The notes: generated by a model not told the origin, from the letters alone. Shown: positions 19,150-28,586, numbered from the stretch's first letter. The stretch: 64,000 nucleotides of DNA from Hoeflea ulvae (GCF_026619435.1 NZ_JAOVZQ010000001.1:2549501-2613500), one strand, 5' to 3'. Translations and numbers: made by a program.

Positions 19150-20184
19150 CTATTCGATCTTGCCTGTCTGGCGCAGGAAGGCGCGGTGCGCATCGACCAG
19201 AGCCTTGGCTTCCGGCGTCTTGGCGGCCCATCCGTCCCAGGCGCGCTGGGCGCCGGCGCGGAACTCGGCCCGGTCTTCCGGGCTCCAGTCATAAAGCGTC
19301 ACGCCTTGTGCCTTCAGCTTGGTGGCTGCCTCCTGGTTGGCGATGTCGATGGTCATCGCGGTCTGCAGGGCAAGCGCCTGGGTTGCCGTTTCAAAGATTG
19401 CCTTGATGTCGTCCGGGAAACTGTTCCAGACATCGAGATTGAAGGTCACATGATCGACCGGCATCGAATGGAAGCCGGGGAATGTTGCATGCTTGACGAT
19501 GTCATAGAGGCCGAGGCCGACATTGTTGGCGAGGCTTGATGCATCGGCGCCGTCGATGATGCCGGATTCAAGTGCCGTGAAGACCTCGGTGAAATCCATC
19601 ACGATCGGCGACGCGCCCAGCTCGGCAAAGATTTCGGTCTCGAGGCCCGGAGGCGAGCGGAACTTCCAGTCCTTCAGGTCGGCGGGTCCGCGCAATGGCT
19701 TGGACGACGACATGGCTTCCTGTCCGCCGGTCCACCAGCCCACCAGGTGCATGTTGTACTGCTCGTATAGCGCGTTGGCTGCTTCCTTGCCGCCGCCATT
19801 GTAATAGAAGCTGTAAAGCTCCCAGGGGGTGTCGTAGCCGCCCATCGGGTCGCCGACGAACTGGAAGGCAGGGTTCTTGCCGGTCTGATAGGCGCCGCCA
19901 TGCATCTCGCCGTCGAGAATGCCGGAGGCAGCTGCGTCAAAGCCCTCGACCGTGGCCACCACGGCCGATGACCAGAACATTTCGATCTTGACCCGGCCGC
20001 CGGACATTTTCTCGACATTGTCGATAAAGCCCTGGGCCAGTTTGCCCGACACGGTTTCGGCCGCATATTGGGTCTGCATGCGCAAATTGAATTCCTGCGC
20101 ATACGCCGCGGTTGAAGCTGCAGTCATCAGTGCCGCTGCCGCGACGCCCATGACTGTCGATGAGATTACAGTTCCCAGTTTCAT
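19150..20184 (-). CDS. dctP: TRAP transporter substrate-binding protein (DctP)
   Basis: 344 residues with a signal peptide cleaved after AAYAQ. It is a DctP-family periplasmic binding protein: the conserved acid-binding Arg region is in LKDWKFRSPPGLETEIFAELGASP, and SGIIDGADASSLANNVGLGLYDIVKHATFPG fits the hinge helix. The start is the ATG at 20184 with GGAGGAGGA upstream. The gene follows the GntR regulator by about 80 bases that include a hairpin and a leader element shared with the ABC binding-protein gene. The ligand is probably a sugar acid or other carboxylate. Confidence 0.95.
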   Translation of the reverse strand: MKLGTVISSTVMGVAAAALMTAASTAAYAQEFNLRMQTQYAAETVSGKLAQGFIDNVEKMSGGRVKIEMFWSSAVVATVEGFDAAASGILDGEMHGGAYQTGKNPAFQFVGDPMGGYDTPWELYSFYYNGGGKEAANALYEQYNMHLVGWWTGGQEAMSSSKPLRGPADLKDWKFRSPPGLETEIFAELGASPIVMDFTEVFTALESGIIDGADASSLANNVGLGLYDIVKHATFPGFHSMPVDHVTFNLDVWNSFPDDIKAIFETATQALALQTAMTIDIANQEAATKLKAQGVTLYDWSPEDRAEFRAGAQRAWDGWAAKTPEAKALVDAHRAFLRQTGKIE

Positions 20185-20213
20185 AGTCTGTCCTCCTCCT
20201 ACGATGCCTGAAT

Positions 20214-20248
20214 GCACCCTCCCAGATGCCACAGAATGTGACGATCAT
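20214..20248 (-). promoter_or_regulatory. Leader element shared with the ABC binding-protein gene
   Basis: Second copy of the element at 16232-16266, identical in the 19-base and 11-base blocks, in their spacing, and in the distance to the start codon. Here it lies in the short space between the GntR gene and dctP, so it acts within one transcript rather than at a promoter. Confidence 0.6.
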
Positions 20249-20255
20249 TCCTTTT

Positions 20256-20274
20256 CCGCGGTTGTTATCCGCGG
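20256..20274. other. Hairpin spanning the GntR stop codon
   Basis: CCGCGG, seven bases, CCGCGG: a 6-base GC stem whose loop contains the TAA stop of the GntR gene. It could weaken expression of the downstream TRAP genes or protect their mRNA after processing. Confidence 0.4.
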
Positions 20275-21044
20275 CTTTGTTCCTGCTGTTTCCTGTCTTC
20301 GAAATGGCGAAAGCCTGCATCAAGATGGGTCTTCATCTTGTACTGGTAGGCCGTCCGGTCGCGGGCTTCGAGCGTGTCCAGGATTTCGGAGTGCTCGGCA
20401 AAGGTGATGGTCGAGAACGTCTGCAGCGTCTTGGCCTTGATCATGATCTTCAGGATGACCGGCTTCATGATCTTGTAGACGTCGAGAATGGCCTTGTTGC
20501 CCATCACCTCGATCAGGCGGGTGTGAAAGCGGAAGTCCACTTCCGAGGCGTCAATGGCCAGTTCCGCAGTCAGAAGTTCGCGGTTGATGCGGTGCAGGTC
20601 GGCAATGTCCTCGTCGCGCATCCGTTCAAACAGCAATTCCACCGACGCCACTTCCAGCAGGCTGCGGAAGCCCTGAATGTCGACAAAGGTGTCGCGCGAC
20701 ACTTCCAGCGTGTTGAAGGCGAACAGGTCCAGTGCCCGCGCCATGCGCTCGTCGATGATGACCGCGCCGACCTTGGGACGGACCTTGACGACGCCATAGG
20801 TCTTGAGGATGCGCATGGCTTCGCGGACGGTGTTGCGGCCGGCATGGAAGCGCTCGCACAGCTCCTTTTCGGTGGGCAGGCTGTCGCCCACCTTCAACCC
20901 GCCTTCCGATATCAAGCCGCGGATATGGTTGACCAAATCGTCCACAGCGGATGAGCGCGACCCGTGAATCTCCGTCTCGTCTGCCGATGCATCGGCTGCG
21001 ATCTTGTCATTTGGTGGTGTGGGGCGGGCATTTGCTTCGGACAA
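20265..21044 (-). CDS. FadR-subfamily GntR transcriptional regulator
   Basis: 259 residues. A winged HTH lies at about 30-100 (GDSLPTEKELCERFHAGRNTVREAMRILKTYGVV) and an FCD ligand domain at about 110-245 (residues such as Asp and His in DFRFHTRLIEVMG, metal- and ligand-binding in this family). FCD regulators usually sense sugar acids or carboxylates. The start is a TTG at 21042-21044 with AGGA upstream. It is the first gene of the TRAP operon, and its own promoter carries two GntR-type operators, so it is autoregulated. The same operator pair controls the ABC operon at 16.45 kb. Confidence 0.95.
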   Translation of the reverse strand: MSEANARPTPPNDKIAADASADETEIHGSRSSAVDDLVNHIRGLISEGGLKVGDSLPTEKELCERFHAGRNTVREAMRILKTYGVVKVRPKVGAVIIDERMARALDLFAFNTLEVSRDTFVDIQGFRSLLEVASVELLFERMRDEDIADLHRINRELLTAELAIDASEVDFRFHTRLIEVMGNKAILDVYKIMKPVILKIMIKAKTLQTFSTITFAEHSEILDTLEARDRTAYQYKMKTHLDAGFRHFEDRKQQEQSRG

Positions 21045-21057
21045 TGTAAATTCCTAT

Positions 21058-21152
21058 TTGTGGGACAATTGATGGTTATCCATCTCCTCATGCGCTGTCA
21101 ATTGGCAAAATGGCGGCGTGAACCGATAACTCGCAGGGCACTCATCCCACAA
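21058..21152 (-). promoter_or_regulatory. Promoter of the GntR-TRAP operon with two GntR-type operators
   Basis: On the minus strand: -35 TTGACA (21096-21101), 17 bases, -10 TAACCA (21073-21078). Operator 1 at 21058-21068 reads TTGTGGGACAA, a perfect TTGT-N3-ACAA dyad over the start site. Operator 2 at 21142-21152 reads TTGTGGGATGA on the minus strand, 84 bases upstream of operator 1. All distances equal those at 16428-16522. Confidence 0.78.
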
Positions 21153-21265
21153 ATGGGCGGTGCTGCGCGTCTTTACGCGGAGGGGACTTCAAGGCTCTAA
21201 GCACAGGCGTGCGGATCGGCGGAGCGGGCCTTTGCGCCGGGGTGCAGGTCTTGGCGTCGCTGAGG

Positions 21266-22030
21266 TCAGGACGGGTCCGGCACGATCAGCGACAGCCCGT
21301 GGGCTTCGAGCTGCTGCGTGATTGAAGCATCTGGCGCCCTGTCGCAGATCACCGCGCGGGCCTGCGCCTGCGGCTTCCAGCGCAACGGCGCGTCGCGGCC
21401 GAATTTACGGTGGTCGGCCAGAAAATAGGCTTCTGTTGCTGCGCGAACCATGGATTGGCGAAGCGCCAGGCCGGAACGGTCGAAATCGGTGAGCCCCTGC
21501 AGGGCGCTGAGCCCGCCGAGGCTGACAAAGGCCAGGTCGGCGCCATAGCCCTGCATCATCTCGATCGCGTCCGGGCCGCCAAGCGTGCGCTCGGTGGCGT
21601 CGAGCTGCCCCCCGAGCAGCGTGACCTCGGCCACCGGCATCAGTTCCAGCGCGATGGCGATGTCATTGGTCCAGATCTTCAGCCCGGAACGGGCCCGCAG
21701 CAGCTTGGCGAGCGCGAAGGTGGTCGAGCCCGAATCGAGAATCACCCGGGCCCCGTCCGGCACAAGGCCGGCGGCCAGCGCCGCGATCGCCGCCTTGCCC
21801 TGCGGGTTTGCCGACAGCCGGTCCTTGCGTTCAGGCTCGCGCATTCCGGCGGCAACCGCGCCGCCGCGCACCAGCCGCAGCAGGTTGCGCTCAGACAGAT
21901 GCGCCAGATCGGTGCGGATCGTCTCGCGGGTCACGTTGAGCCGCGTCGCAAGCTCGGTGGTGCGGGCACCTTCATGCTGCGCGAGATAATCGAGAATCAG
22001 CGCGTGCCGCCTGATGGGTAGTTCCGACAT
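21266..22030 (-). CDS. DeoR family transcriptional regulator
   Basis: 254 residues from the ATG at 22030. HTH_DeoR lies at residues 6-58 (TTELATRLNVTRETIRTDLAHLSERNLLRLVRGGAV) and the sugar-phosphate-type sensor domain follows at 75-230, with the LDSGSTT effector-site motif. DeoR proteins usually repress sugar or polyol genes and respond to phosphorylated sugars. It is divergent from the FAD/GcvT dehydrogenase gene with about 120 bases between, including an AT-rich stretch near 22080-22105, so it may control that gene. It could alternatively belong to the sugar region on its other side. Confidence 0.92.
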   Translation of the reverse strand: MSELPIRRHALILDYLAQHEGARTTELATRLNVTRETIRTDLAHLSERNLLRLVRGGAVAAGMREPERKDRLSANPQGKAAIAALAAGLVPDGARVILDSGSTTFALAKLLRARSGLKIWTNDIAIALELMPVAEVTLLGGQLDATERTLGGPDAIEMMQGYGADLAFVSLGGLSALQGLTDFDRSGLALRQSMVRAATEAYFLADHRKFGRDAPLRWKPQAQARAVICDRAPDASITQQLEAHGLSLIVPDPS

Positions 22031-22149
22031 GGTCCAGATCTTTCCGGCGCACTCCGCCAACAGCAAAACTGATACGCCAATAAATTAAAATATTTTCCAA
22101 ATTTTGCCAAGTCTGGTTAGCCTTGTCAAAACTTCAGGGAACGGAAATC

Positions 22150-24574
22150 ATGACCAAGACAGATCTGCCCACCCATGCCCGCATTGTCATCGTCGGAGGC
22201 GGCGTGATCGGCGCCTCGGTTGCCTATCATCTGACAAAGCTGGGCCTCAGTGATGTGGTGCTGCTTGAACAGGGGCAATTGTCATCAGGCACCACCTGGC
22301 ATGCGGCGGGGCTGGTTGGGCAGTTGCGCAGCCATTCGGTGATGACCTCGCTGATCCAGTATTCCACCAGGCTTTATGCAGACCTTTCTGCAGAAACCGG
22401 GCTCGAGACCGGCTGGAAGCAATGCGGCTCGCTCTCGGTGGCGCGCACGGACGAGCGCATGACCCAGCTCAGGCGCACCGTGGCCTCGGCCCGCTCCCAG
22501 TGGCGTGGAGGTTGAACTGCTGAGCGCTGACGAGGCCGGGGCTATGTGGCCGCCAATGGCGATCGACGATCTCAAGGGCGGTATCTGGCTGCCCGGCGAC
22601 GGCAAGGCCAACCCGACCGATCTCACCCAGTCTCTGGCCAGGGGCGCACGCATGGGCGGCGCCCGTGTGGTGGAAGGTATCCGGGTGACCGGAATCACGA
22701 CAGACAAGGGGCGCGTCACCGGTGTCGAGACCGACCAGGGCGCAATCACCGCCGAGATCGTCGTCAACTGCGCCGGGCAATGGGCCCGCAAGGTCGGGCT
22801 GATGTGCGGCGTCTCGGTGCCGATGCATTCGGCCGAACACATGTATATCGTCACCGGCAAGGTCGAGGGCGTGCACCCCGACCTGCCGGTGATGCGCGAT
22901 CCCGACGGCTATATCTATTTCAAGGAAGAGGTCGGCGGCCTCGCCATGGGCGGTTTCGAACCCTCGGCGAAACCCTGGGGCATGGATGGCATTCCCGACG
23001 ATTTTGCCTTTCAGTTGCTTGAGGACGACTGGGACCAGTTTGAAATCCTCATGCAGAACGCGCTCATCCGGGTGCCGGGGCTGGAGCGGGCCGAGGTGAA
23101 GAAATTCTACAATGGACCCGAGAGCTTCACCCCGGACAACAATTTCCTGCTCGGCGAAGCGCCGGAGCTGAAAAATTTCTATGTCGGTGCCGGCTTCAAC
23201 TCGATGGGCATTGCCAGCGCCGGCGGCGCCGGCAAGGCGCTGGCGGAGTGGATCGTCAATGGCGCCCCGACGATGGATCTGTGGCCGGTCGACATCCGTC
23301 GTTTTGCCGGTTTCAACAACAATCCGGCCTGGCTGCATGACCGGGTGAAGGAAACCCTCGGTCTGCATTACGCCATGCCCTGGCCCAATCTGGAGCTCGA
23401 ATCGGCCCGGCCGTTCCGCCGGTCGCCGCTCTATCCGGTGTTTGCCGCCAAGGGTGCTGTCTGGGGCTCGAAGATGGGCTGGGAGCGGGTCAACTATTTT
23501 GCGCCCGAAGGCGAGGCCGCCTGCATCGACTATTCCTTCGGCCGCCAGAACTGGTACGAGGCCGTCGCCGCCGAGCATCATGCCGTGCGCAACAATGTCG
23601 CCATGTTCGACCTGAGCTCGTTTTCCAAGCTGATGGTCGAGGGGCGTGACGCATTGTCGGTGCTCAACCGCATCTGCGCCGCCGATCTCGACCGCCCGGT
23701 GGGATCCTCGGTCTACACCGGATTGCTCAACCCGCGCGGCGGCTATGAAAGCGATCTCACCGTGTTCCGGCTGGCCGAGCAGAGATTCATGCTGGTCACC
23801 GGATCCGCCCAGGCCGTTCACGATGCCGACTGGATCCGCAAGAACACGCCGGATGACGCCCATCTGTGGATCTCCGACGTCACCAATGCCTGGTCGGTGC
23901 TGGCGGTGATGGGGCCGAATTCACGCAAGCTGCTGCAAAGGCTCAGCCGCGCCGATCTTTCCGAATCGGCCTTTCCCTTCGCTTCGGTGAAGGAGATCGA
24001 CATCGGCTATGCCACGGTGCTGGCCAATCGGATGAGCTATGTCGGCGAACTCGGCTGGGAGCTGTTCGTGCCGGTCGAATTCACCGTCGGCGTCTACGAG
24101 GCGCTGCATGCCACCGATATGGATCTGACCGATGCTGGCTATTACGCGCTCGAGGGCCTGCGCATCGAAAAGGGCTATCGTGCCTGGGGGCGGGAACTCA
24201 CTCCTGACATCAGCCCGCTTGAGGCCGGTCTCGGCTTCGCCGTGGGCTTCGACAAGCCCGGCGGTTTCATCGGCAAGGAGGCGCTTGTTGCAGCCCGCGC
24301 GGGCGGCGGCCTGCATCAGAAGATCGTGCAGGTCGTTCTCGATGACCCGGCGCCGCAATTGTGGGGCGGCGAATTGCTGCTGCGCAATGGCGAGCCGGTC
24401 GGCAAGGTCATGTCCGCCGCCCATGGCCACACGCTTGACCGGCCGGTGGCGCTGTGCCGGATCGAGGAGCCGGGCAGGGCGATCGACCGGGCCTATTTAA
24501 GCGAAGGCGACTTTGCGATCGATCTGGCCGGAGAGGTTTTTGCAGCCAGGCTTCAGCTCAGGCCCGCGGTCTGA
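22150..24574 (+). pseudogene. FAD-dependent dimethylglycine/sarcosine dehydrogenase-like protein with GcvT domain, frameshifted
   Basis: The joined product is about 807 residues: a DAO-type FAD domain at about 10-380, FAO_M linker, then a GcvT folate-binding domain at about 430-800. The Rossmann IVIVGGGVIGASVAYHL and the SGTTWHAAGL motif, whose His carries covalent FAD in this family, are in the first part. The ATG at 22150 is preceded by AGGGAACGG. The frame is broken at 22497-22505: removing the T at 22501 restores SQGVEVELLSADEAGAMW. Family members demethylate N-methylglycines and pass the carbon to tetrahydrofolate. The neighbouring AEP genes make an N-methylated phosphonate substrate conceivable but unproven. 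Confidence 0.88.
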
Positions 24575-24580
24575 TCGGGC

Positions 24581-25450
24581 TCAGGCCGCAAGGTCCCGGG
24601 CAATCTCGAGAAATGCGCTGACCAGCTTGCCGCCGCGCCGTTCGCGCAGGCAGATCAGCGTTTCCTCCATCACCATGTTGTCGTCGTGTTCCAGCGGGAT
24701 GCGGACCAGCCGCGGATCTTCGCCGAACTCGGCCACCGAGACAAAGCCGACGCCGACGCCCGACGCCACAATCTCGCGCACCGCCTCGCGGCCTTCGGCG
24801 ACAATCGAGGCGGTATATTCAAATCCCGCCAGTGCGGCCTGTTCCTCGAATTTCTTGCGGGTCTTGGAGCCGCGCTCGCGCATCACCAGGGGAAGCTCGG
24901 TCAAGTCCTTGAAGCTGAAAGATTTTCGTGTTGACAACGGGTGGCCGGCGGCGACGAAGGCGGTGATCGGCGTGGCGTTGAGCAGGATCGTTTCGAACTC
25001 GCGGCTCTGCGGGATCTCGCCCAGAACGCCGATATCGGCCTCGTAGCTGAACAGGTTTTCGATCACGCTTTCGGAATTGCCGCCTTGAATTGTCACGCCG
25101 ACACCGGGATATTGCTTTTGGAACTGGGCGACGATCTTGAGAACATGGACGGCGCTGTCGGCAATGATCCGCAAGGTGCCGGCCCGCATCACCCGGCTTT
25201 CCGACAACAGTTCCCGCGCCTGGTTTTCATTGTCGAAGAACCGCCGGGTGATGTCCAGCAACCGCTCGCCCGCAGGCGTCAGCGTGACCTGTTTCTTGTG
25301 GCGGTTGAACAAAAGGATGTCATATTCTTCTTCCAGCTTGCGAACCTGGTCGGAAATCGCCGGCTGTGTCAGAAACAGCTCCTCCGCCGCACGGGAAAAT
25401 CCACCGCAGATAGCGACGAAGTGGAAAGCGCGAAGCTGGACGTAGCGCAT
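24581..25450 (-). CDS. LysR family regulator, probably of the AEP genes
   Basis: 289 residues: HTH_1 at 1-60 (FHFVAICGGFSRAAEELFLTQPAISDQVRKLE) and a LysR substrate domain at about 90-285. It is divergent from the Na/Pi transporter gene, which heads the phosphonate region, with 118 AT-rich bases between. This position and the comparable arrangement in other AEP clusters suggest it senses AEP or a breakdown product. The intergenic AACGATTTGTTTTA near 25496 resembles elements upstream of phnW and phnS2. Its 3' end is 6 bases from the end of the convergent FAD/GcvT gene. Confidence 0.92.
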   Translation of the reverse strand: MRYVQLRAFHFVAICGGFSRAAEELFLTQPAISDQVRKLEEEYDILLFNRHKKQVTLTPAGERLLDITRRFFDNENQARELLSESRVMRAGTLRIIADSAVHVLKIVAQFQKQYPGVGVTIQGGNSESVIENLFSYEADIGVLGEIPQSREFETILLNATPITAFVAAGHPLSTRKSFSFKDLTELPLVMRERGSKTRKKFEEQAALAGFEYTASIVAEGREAVREIVASGVGVGFVSVAEFGEDPRLVRIPLEHDDNMVMEETLICLRERRGGKLVSAFLEIARDLAA

Positions 25451-25568
25451 TGGGAGCCATATATAATAGTTTCAAGTGATATAATTATCAAAACTAACGA
25501 TTTGTTTTATGGATGGCAAGCGTGCTCAATGGCCGTTTGCCTGCAGCAAAATAACCCATGAGGTCATA

Positions 25569-27233
25569 ATGTTACCAGTCGCGTTCCTGATGCATCTTGC
25601 CGGCGCAATCATGCTTTTGTTGTGGGCTGTCCGCATGGTGCGGACCGGTGTCGAGCGGGCGCATGGAACCCGGCTGAAATCGGCATTGCGCGATGCGCGC
25701 GGCGGCAATGTGCAGATGGCCATCGCGGGAACGATTCTGGCCATTGTGCTGCAAAGCTCCACCGCAGTGGGGGTTCTGGCCGCCGGGTTTGCCACCAGCG
25801 GCATTCTGACTGTCAGCGCCGGCATCGCTGCGCTTCTGGGCGCCGATCTCGGCTCTGCTTTGGTCGTCAAGATCCTGTCCTTCGACCTCTCCGGCCTGAT
25901 TCCGTTTTTGCTGCTTGTCGGCGCCACGATGTTCTTGAAGTTCGAGGCGCGGACGGTCCGCCAGACCGGGCGCATCGTGCTGGGCATCGCCTTTATCCTG
26001 TTGTCGCTGAAGATGGTGGGCGAGGCGACCGAGCCCTTGCGCGACAGTGCCGCCTTGCCCGGCCTCATCGGCTACCTCAAGGGCGATCCGCTGACCGCCT
26101 TCGTGGTGGCGGCGGTGATTGCCTGGGTGGTGCATTCCTCGGTGGCCACAGTGCTGCTGTTCGTCACCTTTGCCGCCAGCGATCTGCTGCCGCTCGAGGT
26201 GGCCTTGCCGATGGTGCTCGGCGCCAATGTCGGCGGCGGGGTGATCGCCGTCTGGCTGACCCGCGGCATGGAAATTAAGGCGCGGCGCATTCCTCTCGGC
26301 AATCTGATCTTCCGCGGCACGGCGGCGCTGATCGGCCTGGCGGCGCTGCAGGTCGTCGATGTGCCGATGCAGTATCTGGGCAGCACCGAAGCCGTGCAGC
26401 TCGTCAATTTCCACCTTGCCTTCAACCTGGCGCTGGTGGTGATTGCGATCCCGCTGGTTGGCCCGATGCAGCGGCTCACCGCGCTGCTGTTGCCGATCCC
26501 GGTGGTCGAGGTTGACCCGGTGGCGCCCGACGCGATTGCCAGCATGCTGCATCGCGGCCCGGCGCTGCTGCCCAGCGTTGCGCTGGCCAGCGCCAAGCGC
26601 GAATTGCTGCGCATGGGCGAGACCGTCTGCGGCATGTACCGGCCGGTGATGGAACTGATGGATGGCGGCAATCTCGACCAGATCGAACGCGTGCGAAAGA
26701 TCGACGAGCAGGTCAACCGCATGCACACCGACATCAAGCTGTTCGTCGCCGAGGTTCACCGCGGCAAGCTGTCGGATCGCGAAATCCGGCAGGGCATGGA
26801 GATCACCGATTTCTCCATCAATCTCGAGCATATCGGCGACATCATCGCCAAGAGCCTGCTGGCGCTGGCCAAGGAGCGGGCCGAGAAGAACCTGCATTTT
26901 TCGCCCGAAGGCTGGTCGGAACTGTGCGATATCCACGCCCGGGTGGAGACCAATTTCCAGCTTGCGCTGAATGTGCTGATTTCCGGTGACACCGACAGCG
27001 CGCGCGAACTGGTCAAGGAAAAGGAAGCCATGCGGCGACTCGAGCGCGACAGCCACGACCGTCACCTGGCACGGCTGCGCGAGAACCACGAAGACAGCAT
27101 CAACACCTCCAATATCCACCTTGAAACCGTGCGCGCCTTCAAGGAGATCAATTCGCTGCTGGTCACCGTCGCCTATCCGATCCTGACCGAGAGCGGGCAA
27201 TTGCTGCAAAGCCGTCTGGCGCAGCCGGCCTGA
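25569..27233 (+). CDS. Na/Pi cotransporter family protein with PhoU-like domain
   Basis: About 554 residues. Two Na_Pi_cotrans repeats occupy roughly 1-310, each with the glutamine/serine-rich re-entrant motif (LAIVLQSSTAVGVLAAGFATSG; AWVVHSSVATVLLFVTFAASD). A helical PhoU-like domain follows at about 345-540. Proteins of this type, such as E. coli YjbB, move phosphate out of the cell. Here it heads a pathway in which PhnA releases one phosphate per AEP, so efflux of surplus phosphate when AEP is used for carbon or nitrogen is a reasonable inference. The ATG at 25569 is the first methionine matching the family. Confidence 0.9.
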   Translation: MLPVAFLMHLAGAIMLLLWAVRMVRTGVERAHGTRLKSALRDARGGNVQMAIAGTILAIVLQSSTAVGVLAAGFATSGILTVSAGIAALLGADLGSALVVKILSFDLSGLIPFLLLVGATMFLKFEARTVRQTGRIVLGIAFILLSLKMVGEATEPLRDSAALPGLIGYLKGDPLTAFVVAAVIAWVVHSSVATVLLFVTFAASDLLPLEVALPMVLGANVGGGVIAVWLTRGMEIKARRIPLGNLIFRGTAALIGLAALQVVDVPMQYLGSTEAVQLVNFHLAFNLALVVIAIPLVGPMQRLTALLLPIPVVEVDPVAPDAIASMLHRGPALLPSVALASAKRELLRMGETVCGMYRPVMELMDGGNLDQIERVRKIDEQVNRMHTDIKLFVAEVHRGKLSDREIRQGMEITDFSINLEHIGDIIAKSLLALAKERAEKNLHFSPEGWSELCDIHARVETNFQLALNVLISGDTDSARELVKEKEAMRRLERDSHDRHLARLRENHEDSINTSNIHLETVRAFKEINSLLVTVAYPILTESGQLLQSRLAQPA

Positions 27234-27238
27234 GCGGC

Positions 27239-27286
27239 GGAAAATCAAAGAGAAACTTATCAAGGAATACAAAATAACGATTTTAC
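27239..27286 (+). promoter_or_regulatory. Candidate operator half-sites before phnW
   Basis: GGAAAATC at 27239-27246 and GATTTTAC at 27279-27286 form an imperfect inverted pair 32 bases apart, upstream of phnW (27348). The same octamer pair, closer together, lies upstream of phnS2. Confidence 0.4.
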
Positions 27287-27347
27287 ATATATAACTTCGG
27301 ATGGGAAAACCGGGTCGAGACCGATACTCTGACAACGAGGAAATCCG

Positions 27348-28538
27348 ATGTCGATCGTGCAATCAGACGCCTTCGCCGATCCCGTTATGGGCGAGCCATT
27401 CCTGCTCACACCCGGCCCCTTGACCACCGCCTACAGCGTCAAGCAGGCCATGCTGCGCGACTGGGGATCCTGGGATGGCGATTTTCGCGCCATGACCCGC
27501 TCGATGTGCGAGCAGCTGGTGGCGCTGGCAGGCGACACCAAGGGCGAATTCACCTGCGTTCCGATGCAGGGTTCGGGCAGTTTCTGCGTCGAGGCGCTGC
27601 TGGGAAGTTTCGTGCCGCGCGATGGCAAGGTGTTGGTGCTGGCCAATGGCGCCTATGGTCTGCGCGCCGCCGAAACCATGCGCTATCTCGGCCGCGCCTT
27701 CACGCTGATCGACAAGGGCGACTACATGCCGCCGCGCAGTGACGAGGTTGCAGCCGCGCTCGATGCCGATCCGGCCATCACCCATGTCATCGCCATTCAT
27801 TGCGAAACCTCGTCGGGCATCCTCAATCCGATCGCCGAAATCTCCGAAGCCACCTATGCCCGCGGCCGCAAATTGCTGGTCGATTCGATGAGCGCCTTCG
27901 GCGCCATCGATCTCGACGTCAACACCATCCGCTACGAGGCGATGGTGTCTTCGGCCAACAAATGCATCGAAGGCGTGCCCGGTTTCGGCTTTGTCATCGC
28001 CCGCACCAGCGAGCTCGAGGCCTGCAAGGGCAACAGCCATTCTCTCGTTCTCGACGTGCATGCGCAATGGGCCAACATGGTCAAGACCGGCCAGTGGCGC
28101 TACACCCCGCCGACCCATGTCGTCGCGGCTTTCCTGGAGGCGCTGAGAATCCATGCAGCCGAAGGCGGCGTGGCGGGCAGGGGCGCACGCTATGCCCGCA
28201 ACCGCGATGTCATGGTTGGCGGCATGCGTGAGCTCGGATTTGAGACATTGCTCAAGGATCGCTGGCTATCCCCGATCATCGTTACGTTTTTCTGCCCGGC
28301 ACACCCGAATTTTGTCTTCACCGATTTCTATGAACTCATGAAGCAAAAGGGCTTCATTATCTATCCCGGCAAGCTCACCGTTGTGGAAAGTTTCCGGGTT
28401 GGCTGCATTGGCCGGATGGATGAACACATCATGCACCGCGTGGTCGATGCTGCCGCACAATCGCTTGCCGAAATGGGCGTCGACACCGCCGCTCCGCCCG
28501 CTGCCGCCATTGCCGAACGCGCCCGGCTTGCCGCGTGA
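27348..28538 (+). CDS. phnW: 2-aminoethylphosphonate--pyruvate transaminase
   Basis: 396 residues. It moves the amino group of AEP to pyruvate, giving phosphonoacetaldehyde and alanine. It is a class V PLP aminotransferase with PLP-binding Asp179 (LLVDSMSAFGAID) and Schiff-base Lys205 (SSANKCIEGVPGFGF). The N-terminus LLTPGPLTTAYSVKQAML is typical of PhnW. It carries about 25 extra C-terminal residues rich in alanine. It is followed by phnA and phnY, so the product is oxidised to phosphonoacetate rather than cleaved by a PhnX hydrolase, which is absent here. Confidence 0.97.
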   Translation: MSIVQSDAFADPVMGEPFLLTPGPLTTAYSVKQAMLRDWGSWDGDFRAMTRSMCEQLVALAGDTKGEFTCVPMQGSGSFCVEALLGSFVPRDGKVLVLANGAYGLRAAETMRYLGRAFTLIDKGDYMPPRSDEVAAALDADPAITHVIAIHCETSSGILNPIAEISEATYARGRKLLVDSMSAFGAIDLDVNTIRYEAMVSSANKCIEGVPGFGFVIARTSELEACKGNSHSLVLDVHAQWANMVKTGQWRYTPPTHVVAAFLEALRIHAAEGGVAGRGARYARNRDVMVGGMRELGFETLLKDRWLSPIIVTFFCPAHPNFVFTDFYELMKQKGFIIYPGKLTVVESFRVGCIGRMDEHIMHRVVDAAAQSLAEMGVDTAAPPAAAIAERARLAA

Positions 28539-28586
28539 ACCGGCACCAGCAATCATCTTTACAGACGCCCAGTTGAAGGACCCGAA

